From the NCBI GenBank assembly GCA_020832305.1, contig JAFIEV010000067.1, positions 1 through 64,000 on the forward strand: a stretch of 64,000 nucleotides of DNA, read 5' to 3'. The translations under genes and the position numbers were made by a program. Shown piece by piece: positions 8,835-17,708 of the stretch. Each line of letters begins with the position of its first letter. The first letter of the stretch is position 1. The stretch comes from Cyclobacteriaceae bacterium (GTDB lineage: Bacteria; Bacteroidota; Bacteroidia; Cytophagales; Cyclobacteriaceae). The notes under the pieces are model-generated. The model ran no database searches, had not been told where the DNA came from, and worked only from the letters and a program-made list of their open reading frames with translations.

Positions 8835-8969
8835 ATGGAATTTCTTGCCGATGTGTTTAAGGGTGACGATGCAAATGAGCCTGGAAGAGTATATCTAACA
8901 CCAGAATGCACAAAAGGAATGTTTTTTAAAAAAAAAGCTCCTGCAGTGAAAACGACACGACTAAAATAA
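8835..8969 (+). CDS. Short ORF, doubtful
   Basis: A 44-residue frame (FLADVFKGDDANEPGRVYLT, then a Lys-rich tail) directly downstream of the PfkB gene. No family is recognised. It may be a remnant or a small protein. It is followed by two palindromes. Confidence 0.25.
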   Translation: MEFLADVFKGDDANEPGRVYLTPECTKGMFFKKKAPAVKTTRLK

Positions 8970-8991
8970 TCATTAGACACACAGGGCAATG

Positions 8992-9044
8992 CCCCGAACG
9001 CTTTCGGGGTTAGTCGTCAAAGGTTCCACCCCGAAAAATCGGGG
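8992..9044. repeat. Two adjacent CCCCGA/TCGGGG palindromes
   Basis: The first hairpin is CCCCGAA (8992-8998), loop CGCT, TTCGGGG (9003-9009). The second is CCCCGA (9029-9034), loop AAAA, TCGGGG (9039-9044). They follow the short ORF and precede the CPBP remnant, so they may serve as a terminator, though no T-run follows. Related palindromes recur at 45427-45475. Confidence 0.5.
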
Positions 9045-9094
9045 CCGGTTCTCACCGCTGAAAAGAAAAATAAACAAATGAAGGGAAAAGTGTA

Positions 9095-9809
9095 GTGACT
9101 AAAATTGCACCTTTTTTAATGGTGTTTGCAAGACCAATGCTGGCACTTTTTGTTCAGGGACTTGATGGTATTACTGCTAATTGCCCTATACCAACCATCC
9201 TATAATATAACTGCCTGGTGGACAGTTTATGGAACCTTCATTGATGTTGCCTGTATAGCTTTATTGATATTCTTCCTTAAAAAAGAGGGTAAAAACTTGT
9301 TTTCTCTGCTCTCTTTTAACAAAAAAAAGATTTTTTCAGATTTACTAATTGGGATCGGATTATTCGTGTTTGTTTTTCCTTTGGCCATGGCAATTGGGAG
9401 TGTTGCATCCAGCATTTTGGTATATGGAAGTTTACAGCCAAATTTACCAGATGGAGCTTATATCAGGGAATTGCCTTTATGGGCGGTTTTGTATAGTCGT
9501 CTTGTTTGGTGGTTAATTTGGGCATTTACTGAAGAATTAACCTATTAGGGATATGCTTTGCCTAGAATTCTTGCGATAAGCCGGCGAAAATGGGTTGCTG
9601 TGCTGACGGTTGGCTTTGGCTGGGCATTGCAGCATAGCTTTTTACCGTATATAAGTGTATCTCACTCAGTTTGGATGTTGTTCACTTTTTTCCCTCTTAC
9701 TATTATAATGCAGTTATTGTATTTAAAAATTAAGAGATTATTCCCTCTTATTATTGCACATTGGGCAATGGATTTGGTATCTGTAATATTTCTGGTGACA
9801 AGTGAATGA
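9095..9809 (+). pseudogene. CPBP intramembrane protease, broken by a frameshift and an amber stop
   Basis: The reading starts near GTG 9095 or ATG 9119 (APFLMVFARPMLALFVQG) and shifts frame near 9165-9170. It then continues through several membrane helices to FTEELTY. A TAG at 9546-9548 interrupts what would be the EExxxxGYxLPR-type CPBP motif 1. Downstream the same frame goes on with GYALPRI, motif 2 GWALQHSFLP and the terminal helix IIAHWAMDLVSVIFL. A single C-to-T change of a CAG codon would explain the stop. CPBP proteins are membrane proteases or bacteriocin-immunity-like proteins. As it stands the gene should be inactive. Confidence 0.75.
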
Positions 9810-10534
9810 GGTAGTATACAGTCCTGGTAAAAAAGTGGGCCATGGGGTTAATTGCACTTGCTCCTCTGCACATAGCTTTGTGCCAGGTTGACAATCTGGT
9901 GACCAAAGTGCGCTTCCTCTGCAAGCGCCAAACCTTAGGCTGTCTATACTACACACCTGAATAAAGCTTTATCTCTCTACTTAACCCATATCTTTAGGTT
10001 TTTAGAAATTGTTTCACCTTGTACAGTAAGAAATTTACACAAGCCTTTTTGCCGCTGACCGGCCATTCAGCGGCAGAATAGGTACATTCAGAATTCAGCT
10101 CGTCTCCTACCCTCCTGGAAAATCCTTTTGATGCAGACACTGAAGTGAAAAACGTCGACTGCTGAAAAAGCACGCATCTATTATGTAAATTCAGAATATT
10201 CAGATAAAATAAATCAACAAGACAAGTGATTTTAGACGCAACCAAAATAAAGAAAGAACACTATACCCAATACTTAGTGATTATATTGGAAACTTCAACA
10301 ATAATTAGATAAGTAGCGCATGTTTATTGATTGGAAATGCAACTAAAAGTACCAAAAAAATTTCCTAAAAAGTGTCATTTTTCGTCTTTTATCCGTATTA
10401 AGAAATAATGGAAACAGGTTTTTGACAACCTTTTTTTATTTTTATTATTCACTTTTTTACGATTATGTTAATCGATGGGATCTTACATTTTTGCAGGTAT
10501 TACAATAGAGCTTATAACCTAAAGGAAAGTTAAT
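9810..10534. other. Gene-free region before the antiporter operon
   Basis: About 725 bases. Minus-strand frames of 72 and 83 residues show no protein-like pattern. The last 150 bases are very A+T rich and probably carry the operon promoter. A TTACATTTTTG stretch near 10483-10493 is a weak -7-like candidate. No RNA gene was seen. Confidence 0.4.
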
Positions 10535-10804
10535 ATGGACGATTTTTTTATCATTGTTATTGTTTTCCTCCTGCTCAATATAGCCCTTGGTTTGGTTCGT
10601 TTGTTGCGTGGGCCAACCGTTGCTGACCGCTTGCTAAGCACGCAATTGTTTGGTACTGCCGGAATGGCCATTTTAATGGTGCTGGCCGGTTATATGGAGG
10701 ACCTTACGCTATTAAATGTGGTAATCACCTTTAATGTATTATCAATTTTATTGGTAATATGTCTGGTTCAGGTCTGGAAAAAAAAGAAAGGAGATACCCC
10801 ATGA
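10535..10804 (+). CDS. mrpF: Cation/proton antiporter subunit MrpF/MnhF
   Basis: 89 residues, three membrane helices. The family block is GLVRLLRGPTVADRLLS, followed by LFGTAGMAILMVL and a helix ending in VWKKKK. MrpF is a small membrane subunit of the multisubunit Na+/H+ antiporter. It is the first gene of an eight-gene operon here, whereas canonical mrp operons begin with mrpA. An AGGAAAG sequence lies upstream of the ATG. It overlaps mrpG by four bases. Confidence 0.9.
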   Translation: MDDFFIIVIVFLLLNIALGLVRLLRGPTVADRLLSTQLFGTAGMAILMVLAGYMEDLTLLNVVITFNVLSILLVICLVQVWKKKKGDTP

Positions 10805-11106
10805 TGATAATAGAGGCAATAACTGTAATACTGTTGGTAGTGGGGTGTTTCTTTTTTCTCGCGGGAACCCTGGGTCTCCTTCGTTTTCCGGATTTATTCA
10901 CCCGCCTGCATGCTTTAACCAACGCCGACAATTTGGGACTGGGCTTTATTGCTGCAGGCATGGCCCTGCATTTTGGATCCCCCTGGACAGCAATCAAGAT
11001 TTTTTTAATCTGGCTATTAACGCTACTTTCCAGTGCTACATCCAGCTATTTGATTGCCCGCTTCCGGCGAGAAGAGAACAACCCTAAGAATGGTAAAGAA
11101 GGATAA
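10801..11106 (+). CDS. mrpG: Cation/proton antiporter subunit MrpG/MnhG
   Basis: 101 residues from ATG 10801, chosen because it overlaps the mrpF stop (ATGA) and follows AGGAGA. Three membrane helices carry the family pattern FFLAGTLGLLRFPDLFTRLH and ADNLGLGFIAAG. Small membrane subunit of the antiporter. Its stop overlaps the next start in TAATG. Confidence 0.92.
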   Translation: MMIIEAITVILLVVGCFFFLAGTLGLLRFPDLFTRLHALTNADNLGLGFIAAGMALHFGSPWTAIKIFLIWLLTLLSSATSSYLIARFRREENNPKNGKEG

Positions 11107-12056
11107 TGAGTGTTGTAATCGACATATTAATGGCCATACTTTTAATATATCTGGCTTTGAGGTGCATGCTTGCTCCCGAACTTAGCAAGACTATATTTAC
11201 TTTCTTTGCGTTTGGATTAACGCTGGCACTGGCCTGGATTCGATTGGAGGCTGTGGATGTTGCCATTGCAGAGGCGGCGATCGCATCTGGTTTTATGGGG
11301 GTTTTGTTACTTGATTCATTGCGTGACTTTTCCTACGCATTATCAAAAAATCCAAAAAATCTTGAATTGCCTGAAAATTTCACTATTAAGGAATCCAATA
11401 AATCACTCTTGCTGCCCAGACTGGCCCTTGGTATTGGATTTGTGATTTTTCTGCTCATTTCCATGGAAGCGACCTGGAAGACGCCAGAGGGTGGTGGACT
11501 GACCGCTGTCAGCGAGGAGCTGCTGCCACAATCAGGGGTCGAACACCCTGTTACGGCCGTTTTATTGAATTTCCGCGCTTATGATACCTGGTTGGAAATC
11601 GGAGTTATTCTCATGGGCCTTTTGGCCATTTTTGCGGCAGGAGGCGTGAAGAATTACCGTAAGCCCTCCATGACTGCAGTAGATCCTTTACTTCGTCAGG
11701 TGATTTTGTTTTTTATTCCCGTACTTTTCTTATTTGGCGCTTTTCTATTATATTTTGGGAAAACCGGTCCCGGGGGCGCTTTTCAGGCTGCGGTTTTATG
11801 GGGCTCAATTGGAATTTTATTTCATCTGGGAGGCTGGCCAATCTTTGCGATGATACCACGCAAGTTGCGTCAATTTCTCCTGACGATGGGCCTTGGATCT
11901 TTCCTTATATTGGGCTTTCTTTTAATGGCTGCAGGTGGTGCCATGTTTGAGTACCCGCCTGCATATGCTGGAATATTGATTTTGATCGCGGAAACACTGG
12001 CAGCCATAAGTATTGCCGTAGCCCTGACAGCTATATATGTGTATTTAACCAAATAA
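11106..12056 (+). CDS. Fused DUF4040/MbhE and MrpB antiporter subunit
   Basis: 316 residues. Residues about 1-80 match DUF4040/MbhD, the C-terminal part of canonical MrpA (EAVDVAIAEAAIASGFMGVL). The middle, about 95-185, resembles MbhE (HPVTAVLLNFRAYDTWLEIG). Residues about 195-315 match MnhB (FGKTGPGGAFQAAVLWGSIG). The protein thus joins the MrpA tail to MrpB, as in archaeal Mbh/Mrp and some bacterial systems. It is an inner-membrane structural subunit expected to bridge the antiporter-like subunits. Confidence 0.85.
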   Translation: MSVVIDILMAILLIYLALRCMLAPELSKTIFTFFAFGLTLALAWIRLEAVDVAIAEAAIASGFMGVLLLDSLRDFSYALSKNPKNLELPENFTIKESNKSLLLPRLALGIGFVIFLLISMEATWKTPEGGGLTAVSEELLPQSGVEHPVTAVLLNFRAYDTWLEIGVILMGLLAIFAAGGVKNYRKPSMTAVDPLLRQVILFFIPVLFLFGAFLLYFGKTGPGGAFQAAVLWGSIGILFHLGGWPIFAMIPRKLRQFLLTMGLGSFLILGFLLMAAGGAMFEYPPAYAGILILIAETLAAISIAVALTAIYVYLTK

Positions 12057-12100
12057 TTGAGTAATCAAATGCAATTGATTTGACCAAAGGAACAAAAAGT

Positions 12101-12403
12101 ATGGAAACGCATCAAATATACAGTTTAACCTCCGTAGTACTCTTTGCAATTGGCATTGGCGGTGTAATAATGGCGAAGCATTTTTTAAAAAAGATCATTG
12201 CTACAATTATCATGGGAGGCGGGGTCTTTCTTTGTTTCGTAAGTTTTGCACAACGTGATGCCCTTACTTTTGCAGATCCGGTTCCCCACGCTCTGGTAAT
12301 CACCGGCATCGTAGTAGCCGTTACCTCTGCGGCTTTTGCTCTTTCTCTGGCCCGTCGTATTCACCAACTCACTGGTGAGAAAACCTTTCCTGACGAAAAA
12401 TGA
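12101..12403 (+). CDS. mrpC: Cation/proton antiporter subunit MrpC (NuoK-like)
   Basis: 100 residues from ATG 12101, which follows an AAAGGAACA ribosome binding site; the upstream in-frame TTG at 12080 is less likely. Three helices: YSLTSVVLFAIGIGGVIMAK, an internal helix, and ALVITGIVVAVTSAAFALSL. The PVPHALVITGIVV block is diagnostic of MrpC/NuoK. It overlaps mrpD in ATGA. Confidence 0.9.
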   Translation: METHQIYSLTSVVLFAIGIGGVIMAKHFLKKIIATIIMGGGVFLCFVSFAQRDALTFADPVPHALVITGIVVAVTSAAFALSLARRIHQLTGEKTFPDEK

Positions 12404-13935
12404 CAGATCTGCCAACATCATCATATCCGGCGCTTTTGGTAGGTTTGCCAGTGTTGATGGCAACCATCAGCCTCTTTTTTAAGAGCAGAGGTAATGCTGT
12501 GGCAGGGCTGATTGGATGTTTACTCACCGGAGGTTTGGGGATCGTATCTTTTGCTGAAGTGACGCAGCGGGGAACCCTTATCCATATACTGGGTGGCTGG
12601 AAACCTCCTTTGGGCATTTTACTTAGAATGGATTCTCTGGCGGCACTATTTATCGGAATTACCGCGGTAGTTGGGATTTTGATCAGCCTATATGCCTGGT
12701 GGTATTTTAGCAGCAGGAAAGTTTCTGACGGAAAATTCACCCTATTCTGGTCTTTGTGGCTTTTTCTTTGGGCGGGATTGAATGGCCTCTTTCTTTCCAA
12801 CGACCTGTTTAATTTATATGTTACCATAGAAGTCATCACTATCACCGCGGTAGCCCTGGCTGTACTGTCTGGGAGAACAGTCGCTCTTTTCGCCGGATTA
12901 AGGTATCTTCTGGCCGCGATTACCGGCTCTATGGCCTATCTTTTAGGTGTAGCTCTACTTTACGGAAGTACCGGCACACTGGATCTTGGACTTATGGGCC
13001 AGGCTTTAGAACCAGGAGCAACTGCCACTTTTTCCCTGATCATAATTACACTCGGTTTAATGATCAAAAAGGCCGCCTTTCCTTTTCACTTCTGGCTTCC
13101 CCCGGCCCACTCCTCTGCCCTGGCTCCGGTGAGTGCGATACTTTCGGCTCTAGTGGTTAAAGGTGCCTTTTACATAATGCTCCGCCTTTGGACTGAAGTA
13201 TTTGGCGTTTCCCTTTCCTATGCCGCGGGACAGCTTATTGGCTTTACCGGTGCAGTGGCTGTTATTTGGGGCGCCTGGCAAGCGCTTTTACAGACAAACC
13301 TTAAGATGCTTGTGGCTTATTCCAGCATTTCACAAATGGGCTATTTGCTAATGGCTTTCCCATTGTTAATTCTGGCTCCCGGAGTAGCCTCGGGTTCCGC
13401 CGATTGGCTTGCGCCGGCCTGGACGGGCATGGCCTATCAGGTAATGGCTCATGCTTTTGCTAAATCCTCACTTTTTCTATCTGCTGGTATTATCGTATTT
13501 GCGCTGGGTCACGACCGCATAGAGTCCCTTAGAGACCTGGTGGCATGGAAGCCAATGACGGCCATGGCCATCGGCATTGCAGGAGTCAGCTTAATCGGAC
13601 TTCCGCCGAGTGGAGGTTTTATGGCGAAATGGATGCTATTAAAGGGGATTTTCCTCAGTGGTCAATGGTGGTGGGCGCCGGCGGTACTGCTAGGCAGTTT
13701 GCTGACAGCGGGCTATGTCTTTATGCTTCTGCGTCTGGCTTTCGCCCCTGCCCGTGAAAAGATAGCCTTCAGGCCCGTCCCTCATATTCTGCAGGTCTGT
13801 GCTCTATTGTTGGCTTTAGGCTCCTTCCTGATCGTTTTACCCTCAGAAAATCTGATCCAGTTTCTTGGAGGCACTGAATCTTTTGGCACTGGTATTGAAT
13901 CGATAATGGAAGGAGGTGTTCATGGAAATGAATAG
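12400..13935 (+). CDS. mrpD: Antiporter-like subunit MrpD
   Basis: 511 residues, about 14 membrane helices, of the NuoL/M/N-MrpD family. TM5 carries the conserved glutamate E144 (NLYVTIEVITITA). The TM7/8 lysine block is IKKAAFPFHFWLPPAHSSAL, and MLVAYSSISQMGY precedes the helix that holds the later lysine region. It should translocate protons or exchange cations. It overlaps the next gene by 14 bases. Confidence 0.92.
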   Translation: MTDLPTSSYPALLVGLPVLMATISLFFKSRGNAVAGLIGCLLTGGLGIVSFAEVTQRGTLIHILGGWKPPLGILLRMDSLAALFIGITAVVGILISLYAWWYFSSRKVSDGKFTLFWSLWLFLWAGLNGLFLSNDLFNLYVTIEVITITAVALAVLSGRTVALFAGLRYLLAAITGSMAYLLGVALLYGSTGTLDLGLMGQALEPGATATFSLIIITLGLMIKKAAFPFHFWLPPAHSSALAPVSAILSALVVKGAFYIMLRLWTEVFGVSLSYAAGQLIGFTGAVAVIWGAWQALLQTNLKMLVAYSSISQMGYLLMAFPLLILAPGVASGSADWLAPAWTGMAYQVMAHAFAKSSLFLSAGIIVFALGHDRIESLRDLVAWKPMTAMAIGIAGVSLIGLPPSGGFMAKWMLLKGIFLSGQWWWAPAVLLGSLLTAGYVFMLLRLAFAPAREKIAFRPVPHILQVCALLLALGSFLIVLPSENLIQFLGGTESFGTGIESIMEGGVHGNE

Positions 13936-15424
13936 TCTTTTGCTGATTTTAATACTTTTCAGTTCCCTTGTTCCCGGCATTTTAATTTTATTACTGCACG
14001 AGCGACAGGTTTTCATGCGCAGTTTTTTAAATCTTTTGGGAGCCGTTGTAAAAGTTGGCCTGGTGGCCTGGGTCTTTGCCGGCTACTATAGCGGTGAGGA
14101 ATATGTATTTATCTTCGGCCTTGCGCCGGACCTGACCTTTGCTTTGCAAGTAGATCATCTGGGACTTCTTTTTGCTGCCCTGTCAGCCGTCCTTTGGCTG
14201 GTTACCACGATTTACGCTATAGGATATCTGGAAGGGGGTAAGCATCTAAGACGTTTTTTTGCTTTTTTCAGCCTCTGTGTAACTGCCAGTACCGGCATTG
14301 CGCTGTCGGGAAATGTGGTTACTTTTTTCGTTTTCTATGAATTCCTCACGCTATCTACCTATCCGCTGGTGGTTCACCGGGGGGACGATATTGCTGTGGA
14401 AGCCGGAAGGACCTACCTTTGGTATACTATAGGTGGAGGTACGGTGTTGTTTCTGGGCGTAGTCGGTTTATTTGTGGTTGCTGGCCCGGTCTATTTTGGC
14501 CAGACTGAAATTATCGCAAACCTGGTTGCCGAAAATGAGCTGCAATTGACCATTCTTTTTTTCATTATGTTGACGGGTCTGGCGGTAAAAGCGGCAATTT
14601 TTCCATTTCACGGGTGGTTACCTATCGCTATGGTGGCCCCAGCACCTGTGAGCGCACTTTTACATGCCGTAGCCGTTGTCAAAGCCGGTGCCTTTGGGAT
14701 TGTAAGACTGGTCTACGATGTCTATGGCATCGATACATCGGAACAAATGAACCTGCTTACCCCGCTGGCTGTTTTTGCCGCCTTTACCATTATCTATGGT
14801 TCACTCAAGGCCTTATTTCAGGATGATTTTAAAAAAGTGCTGGCCTACTCCACCATAAGTCAGCTTTCCTATATTGCCCTTGGGGTGGCCATTACAGGTG
14901 TTCTCAGTACTACCGGAGCGGTAGTTCATCTTGTGCATCAAGGCATCATGAAGATTACCATGTTTTTTGCTGCAGGAAATGTTGCCGAAACCTATGGTTA
15001 CAAAAAAATCAGTCAGCTCAACGGGATCGGGCGACGCATGCCCCTCACTATGGGGGCTTTCACCATTGCTGCTTTCGGAATGATTGGCCTGCCTCCGATT
15101 GCCGGCTTTGTAAGCAAATGGTATCTTGGCCTTGGTGCCATTGAAGCCGAAAGCTATTGGGTAGTTTTGGTTCTGCTTGCGAGCAGCGCCATGAACGCGG
15201 CTTATTTTCTGCCCATCGTTTACCGGGCGTGGTTTTGTGAAGAAGGGCATGAGATGGTTCATCGCCGGCGGCCAGGTCGATTTGAGACCCCTGCTTTATT
15301 GTTAATTCCCGTGGTGCTTACGGGACTTTTCTCCCTTGCCGCCGGAGTATTTGCTGCCTCAGCCAACAGTCCACTTTCTATTGCCCGTGAAATAGCCGAA
15401 CGACTTTACCTTTACCTGCCATGA
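13922..15424 (+). CDS. Second MrpD-like antiporter subunit (MbhH-like)
   Basis: 500 residues from ATG 13922, chosen because a strong AGGAGG lies at 13911-13916. Same family as MrpD: TM5 glutamate E140 (FFVFYEFLTLSTYP), VKAAIFPFHGWLPIAMVAPA, and KKVLAYSTISQLSYIALG. The conserved charged residues are intact, so it is expected to be ion-translocating. Its stop overlaps the next ATG (ATGA). A second full antiporter subunit is not part of a canonical mrp operon. Confidence 0.88.
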   Translation: MEMNSLLLILILFSSLVPGILILLLHERQVFMRSFLNLLGAVVKVGLVAWVFAGYYSGEEYVFIFGLAPDLTFALQVDHLGLLFAALSAVLWLVTTIYAIGYLEGGKHLRRFFAFFSLCVTASTGIALSGNVVTFFVFYEFLTLSTYPLVVHRGDDIAVEAGRTYLWYTIGGGTVLFLGVVGLFVVAGPVYFGQTEIIANLVAENELQLTILFFIMLTGLAVKAAIFPFHGWLPIAMVAPAPVSALLHAVAVVKAGAFGIVRLVYDVYGIDTSEQMNLLTPLAVFAAFTIIYGSLKALFQDDFKKVLAYSTISQLSYIALGVAITGVLSTTGAVVHLVHQGIMKITMFFAAGNVAETYGYKKISQLNGIGRRMPLTMGAFTIAAFGMIGLPPIAGFVSKWYLGLGAIEAESYWVVLVLLASSAMNAAYFLPIVYRAWFCEEGHEMVHRRRPGRFETPALLLIPVVLTGLFSLAAGVFAASANSPLSIAREIAERLYLYLP

Positions 15425-17187
15425 TCTGGATACTAGTCATATTTTTGCCTCTGATGGCTGCCCTATTCACTGCTTTCAACCCCGCTGGAAAGCGAAGGTC
15501 AGGACTTATTTTTATTATCGCCTCCCTACCCGCCATTTGGCTTGGACTGGCAGATGGAACAGGGGTCACCATAGATTGGTTAATTTTAGGGACGCACTTT
15601 TCACTTGATCCAACGAGAAGAATTATCCTGTTGCTGACCGGTATCCTATGGGCCACATCCGGTCTTTTCGCCGGGTCTTATTTAAAGGACGACGCCAGGC
15701 AGGGTGAGTTCTCATTTTACTATGGCGCTGCTATGTCGGGGAATTTCGGACTTCTTATTTCGGCAGATGCAGCTTCCTTTTACACCTTCTTTGCCTTGAT
15801 GACTTTTGCCTCTTATGGCCTGGTCATCCACAGTGGTACTCCATCTGCCCGTAAGGCGGCCAGGGTTTATCTGGTAATGGCGATTATTGGCGAGTTGTTT
15901 ATTATCAGCGCATTATTTCTCGCTGTGCAAAGTGCCGGCAGTATGCTCCTTGCCGACATCCCCCCTGCTCTGGCTGAAGCCCCCAATGGATCGTTTATCT
16001 TCCTGCTCGGCTTGATTGGTTTTGGAGTCAAGGTCGGGGCTATCCCATTATATTTCTGGCTTCCCCTGGCGCATCCGGCAGCTCCCGCTCCAGCCAGTGC
16101 TGTACTTAGCGGCGCCATGATTAAAGCCGGATTGGTTGGCTGGATGCACTTTGCTCCAATAGGCTTGGTGGAATGGCATTCCATCAGCCTGATGATGGTG
16201 GGCCTGGGATTTGCGGCGGCGTTGGGTGCGGTAATTATCGGTCTGGCTCAGGTTGATCCGAAAACCAATCTTGCGTATTCAAGCATTAGTCAAATGGGGC
16301 TTATGACCGCTTTTCTTGGTGTTGGACTAAATGGCGGCATCCCTGCTGAGCTCCTTCTTCCGGCAATTGCCCTGTATGCATTTAACCATGGCACAGCCAA
16401 GGCTCTTTTATTTCTGGGTACGGCGCTGCCGGCAAAGGTCGGTGGTGCCTGGCGAATACTTATGTGGGCCGGGTTGGGGTTAGGTGTTTTAGCCATAGCC
16501 GGGGGGCCACTAACCGGTGGGCTTTGGACGAAGTACATGCTTAAAACCTTCCTTGGCAAAACAAACCTGCCTGGTGCTCAGTTTTTTTTGCTTTTGCTAT
16601 CCTTTTCGGCCATAGGAACGGCTTTATTACTGAGCCGTTTCTTACATCTTTTGTACCGGATTGAAGCGCCTGTTGTAAATAAGGTGCCAGCCTTTTTCCT
16701 GCCCTGGATTCTTCTCCTGATCGCTGGAGGTTGGTGGACGATGTCACCTGCCCTTTTATCTGCAGAATTAATGAGCCACGTATTAGGAGAAAAGGGCATA
16801 ATAACCTTTTTCTGGCATCCCTTAACGAATTGGAGTGCACTTTGGCCAATTTTAATCACAGCCGGGTCGCTTGTAATGGCTTTTTTGCTCAAGTTAGCTT
16901 TTGTCAACAGGTGGCCAGGCGAAAAGCCCCTTGTGCCACCGGGCGATTTTCTTTACATAATTCTGCTGGCTGGATATATGGTTGTGAAATTTCTTCAGAA
17001 AGGAATTTCACTGCTGCAATCCTTCATGCAATCGCGACACAGTGCTGAGAAAATTTTTTATGGCATACTAGATGATAAAAGAACTTTACAAATAAGTACT
17101 TCTGCAGAAGCCTTACTCAGGCGATGGGAGATTGTCGGTATCGGCTTTTTTATCTTTTTTCTGACCTTGTTCTTCTTTCTCCGATAA
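15421..17187 (+). CDS. Third antiporter-like subunit (NuoL/MrpA N-terminal type) lacking TM5 Glu
   Basis: 588 residues with many helices and a C-terminal extension of about 100 residues ending in a last helix (IVGIGFFIFFLTLFFFL). The lysine block is VKVGAIPLYFWLPLAHPAAP, and TNLAYSSISQMGL is conserved. At the usual TM5 glutamate it reads FYTFFALMTFASYGL with Ala125, where relatives have FWE or FYE. It takes the place of the MrpA N-terminal half. Loss of the glutamate suggests an altered or non-pumping channel. Next gene is 11 bases downstream. Confidence 0.85.
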   Translation: MIWILVIFLPLMAALFTAFNPAGKRRSGLIFIIASLPAIWLGLADGTGVTIDWLILGTHFSLDPTRRIILLLTGILWATSGLFAGSYLKDDARQGEFSFYYGAAMSGNFGLLISADAASFYTFFALMTFASYGLVIHSGTPSARKAARVYLVMAIIGELFIISALFLAVQSAGSMLLADIPPALAEAPNGSFIFLLGLIGFGVKVGAIPLYFWLPLAHPAAPAPASAVLSGAMIKAGLVGWMHFAPIGLVEWHSISLMMVGLGFAAALGAVIIGLAQVDPKTNLAYSSISQMGLMTAFLGVGLNGGIPAELLLPAIALYAFNHGTAKALLFLGTALPAKVGGAWRILMWAGLGLGVLAIAGGPLTGGLWTKYMLKTFLGKTNLPGAQFFLLLLSFSAIGTALLLSRFLHLLYRIEAPVVNKVPAFFLPWILLLIAGGWWTMSPALLSAELMSHVLGEKGIITFFWHPLTNWSALWPILITAGSLVMAFLLKLAFVNRWPGEKPLVPPGDFLYIILLAGYMVVKFLQKGISLLQSFMQSRHSAEKIFYGILDDKRTLQISTSAEALLRRWEIVGIGFFIFFLTLFFFLR

Positions 17188-17198
17188 ATAATACGAAG

Positions 17199-17708
17199 AT
17201 GAAAACTGGCATTAAGCATGTACACGTTAGCCTCCTATTTTATAGCTTTTTTTGGCGATTGGCATTATTCACCGCAGGTTGGGTGATTTTGTTGGGCGGG
17301 AAAATACCCGGCGACCTATGGATGGTAACCCTCTTTTTAATCGCTACCACCCTGATTAGTATATACAGCGTGCGCCCTGGTCAATGGTTGTTTCGACCCC
17401 TGCCTGTTCTCCGGTTTTTTTTCTATTTTCTCCTAATGGCCTTACGCGGTGGCTGGGATGTAGCACGTAGAGTCTTTTTGCGAATTGTTCCGACGGATCC
17501 TGATTTTGTTACCATTAAACATAAACGTGATCCGCTAAAAACACTGATTCTTGCCTGGGTAATAAGCCTGCTGCCAGGTACGGCCAGCTGTGTCATCAAG
17601 AAAAAAACCATTGTGGTTCATGTGCTCGACAAAAACCTGCCTTTTAAAAAAGAAATCAAGGAACTACAAACCCGAATCGATGCAATGTTTGTTAATAATA
17701 ACTTTTAA
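17199..17708 (+). CDS. mrpE: Cation/proton antiporter subunit MrpE/MnhE
   Basis: 169 residues from ATG 17199. Two or three N-terminal helices (LALFTAGWVILLGGKIPGD), the basic block LRFFFYFLLMALRGGWDVAR, then the cytoplasmic domain with LAWVISLLPGTASC and VHVLD, all typical of MrpE. It closes the operon, whereas in canonical operons mrpE sits in the middle. Confidence 0.9.
   Translation: MKTGIKHVHVSLLFYSFFWRLALFTAGWVILLGGKIPGDLWMVTLFLIATTLISIYSVRPGQWLFRPLPVLRFFFYFLLMALRGGWDVARRVFLRIVPTDPDFVTIKHKRDPLKTLILAWVISLLPGTASCVIKKKTIVVHVLDKNLPFKKEIKELQTRIDAMFVNNNF

Noticed and set aside
12369-12845. 158-residue minus-strand frame
   Set aside because: It overlaps mrpC and mrpD, whose plus-strand proteins are clearly conserved; its composition is not protein-like.
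10535-17708. Reading the operon as part of respiratory complex I
   Set aside because: MrpE, MrpF, MrpG and MnhB-type subunits are present and no NADH- or quinone-module genes are, so an antiporter is the better reading.
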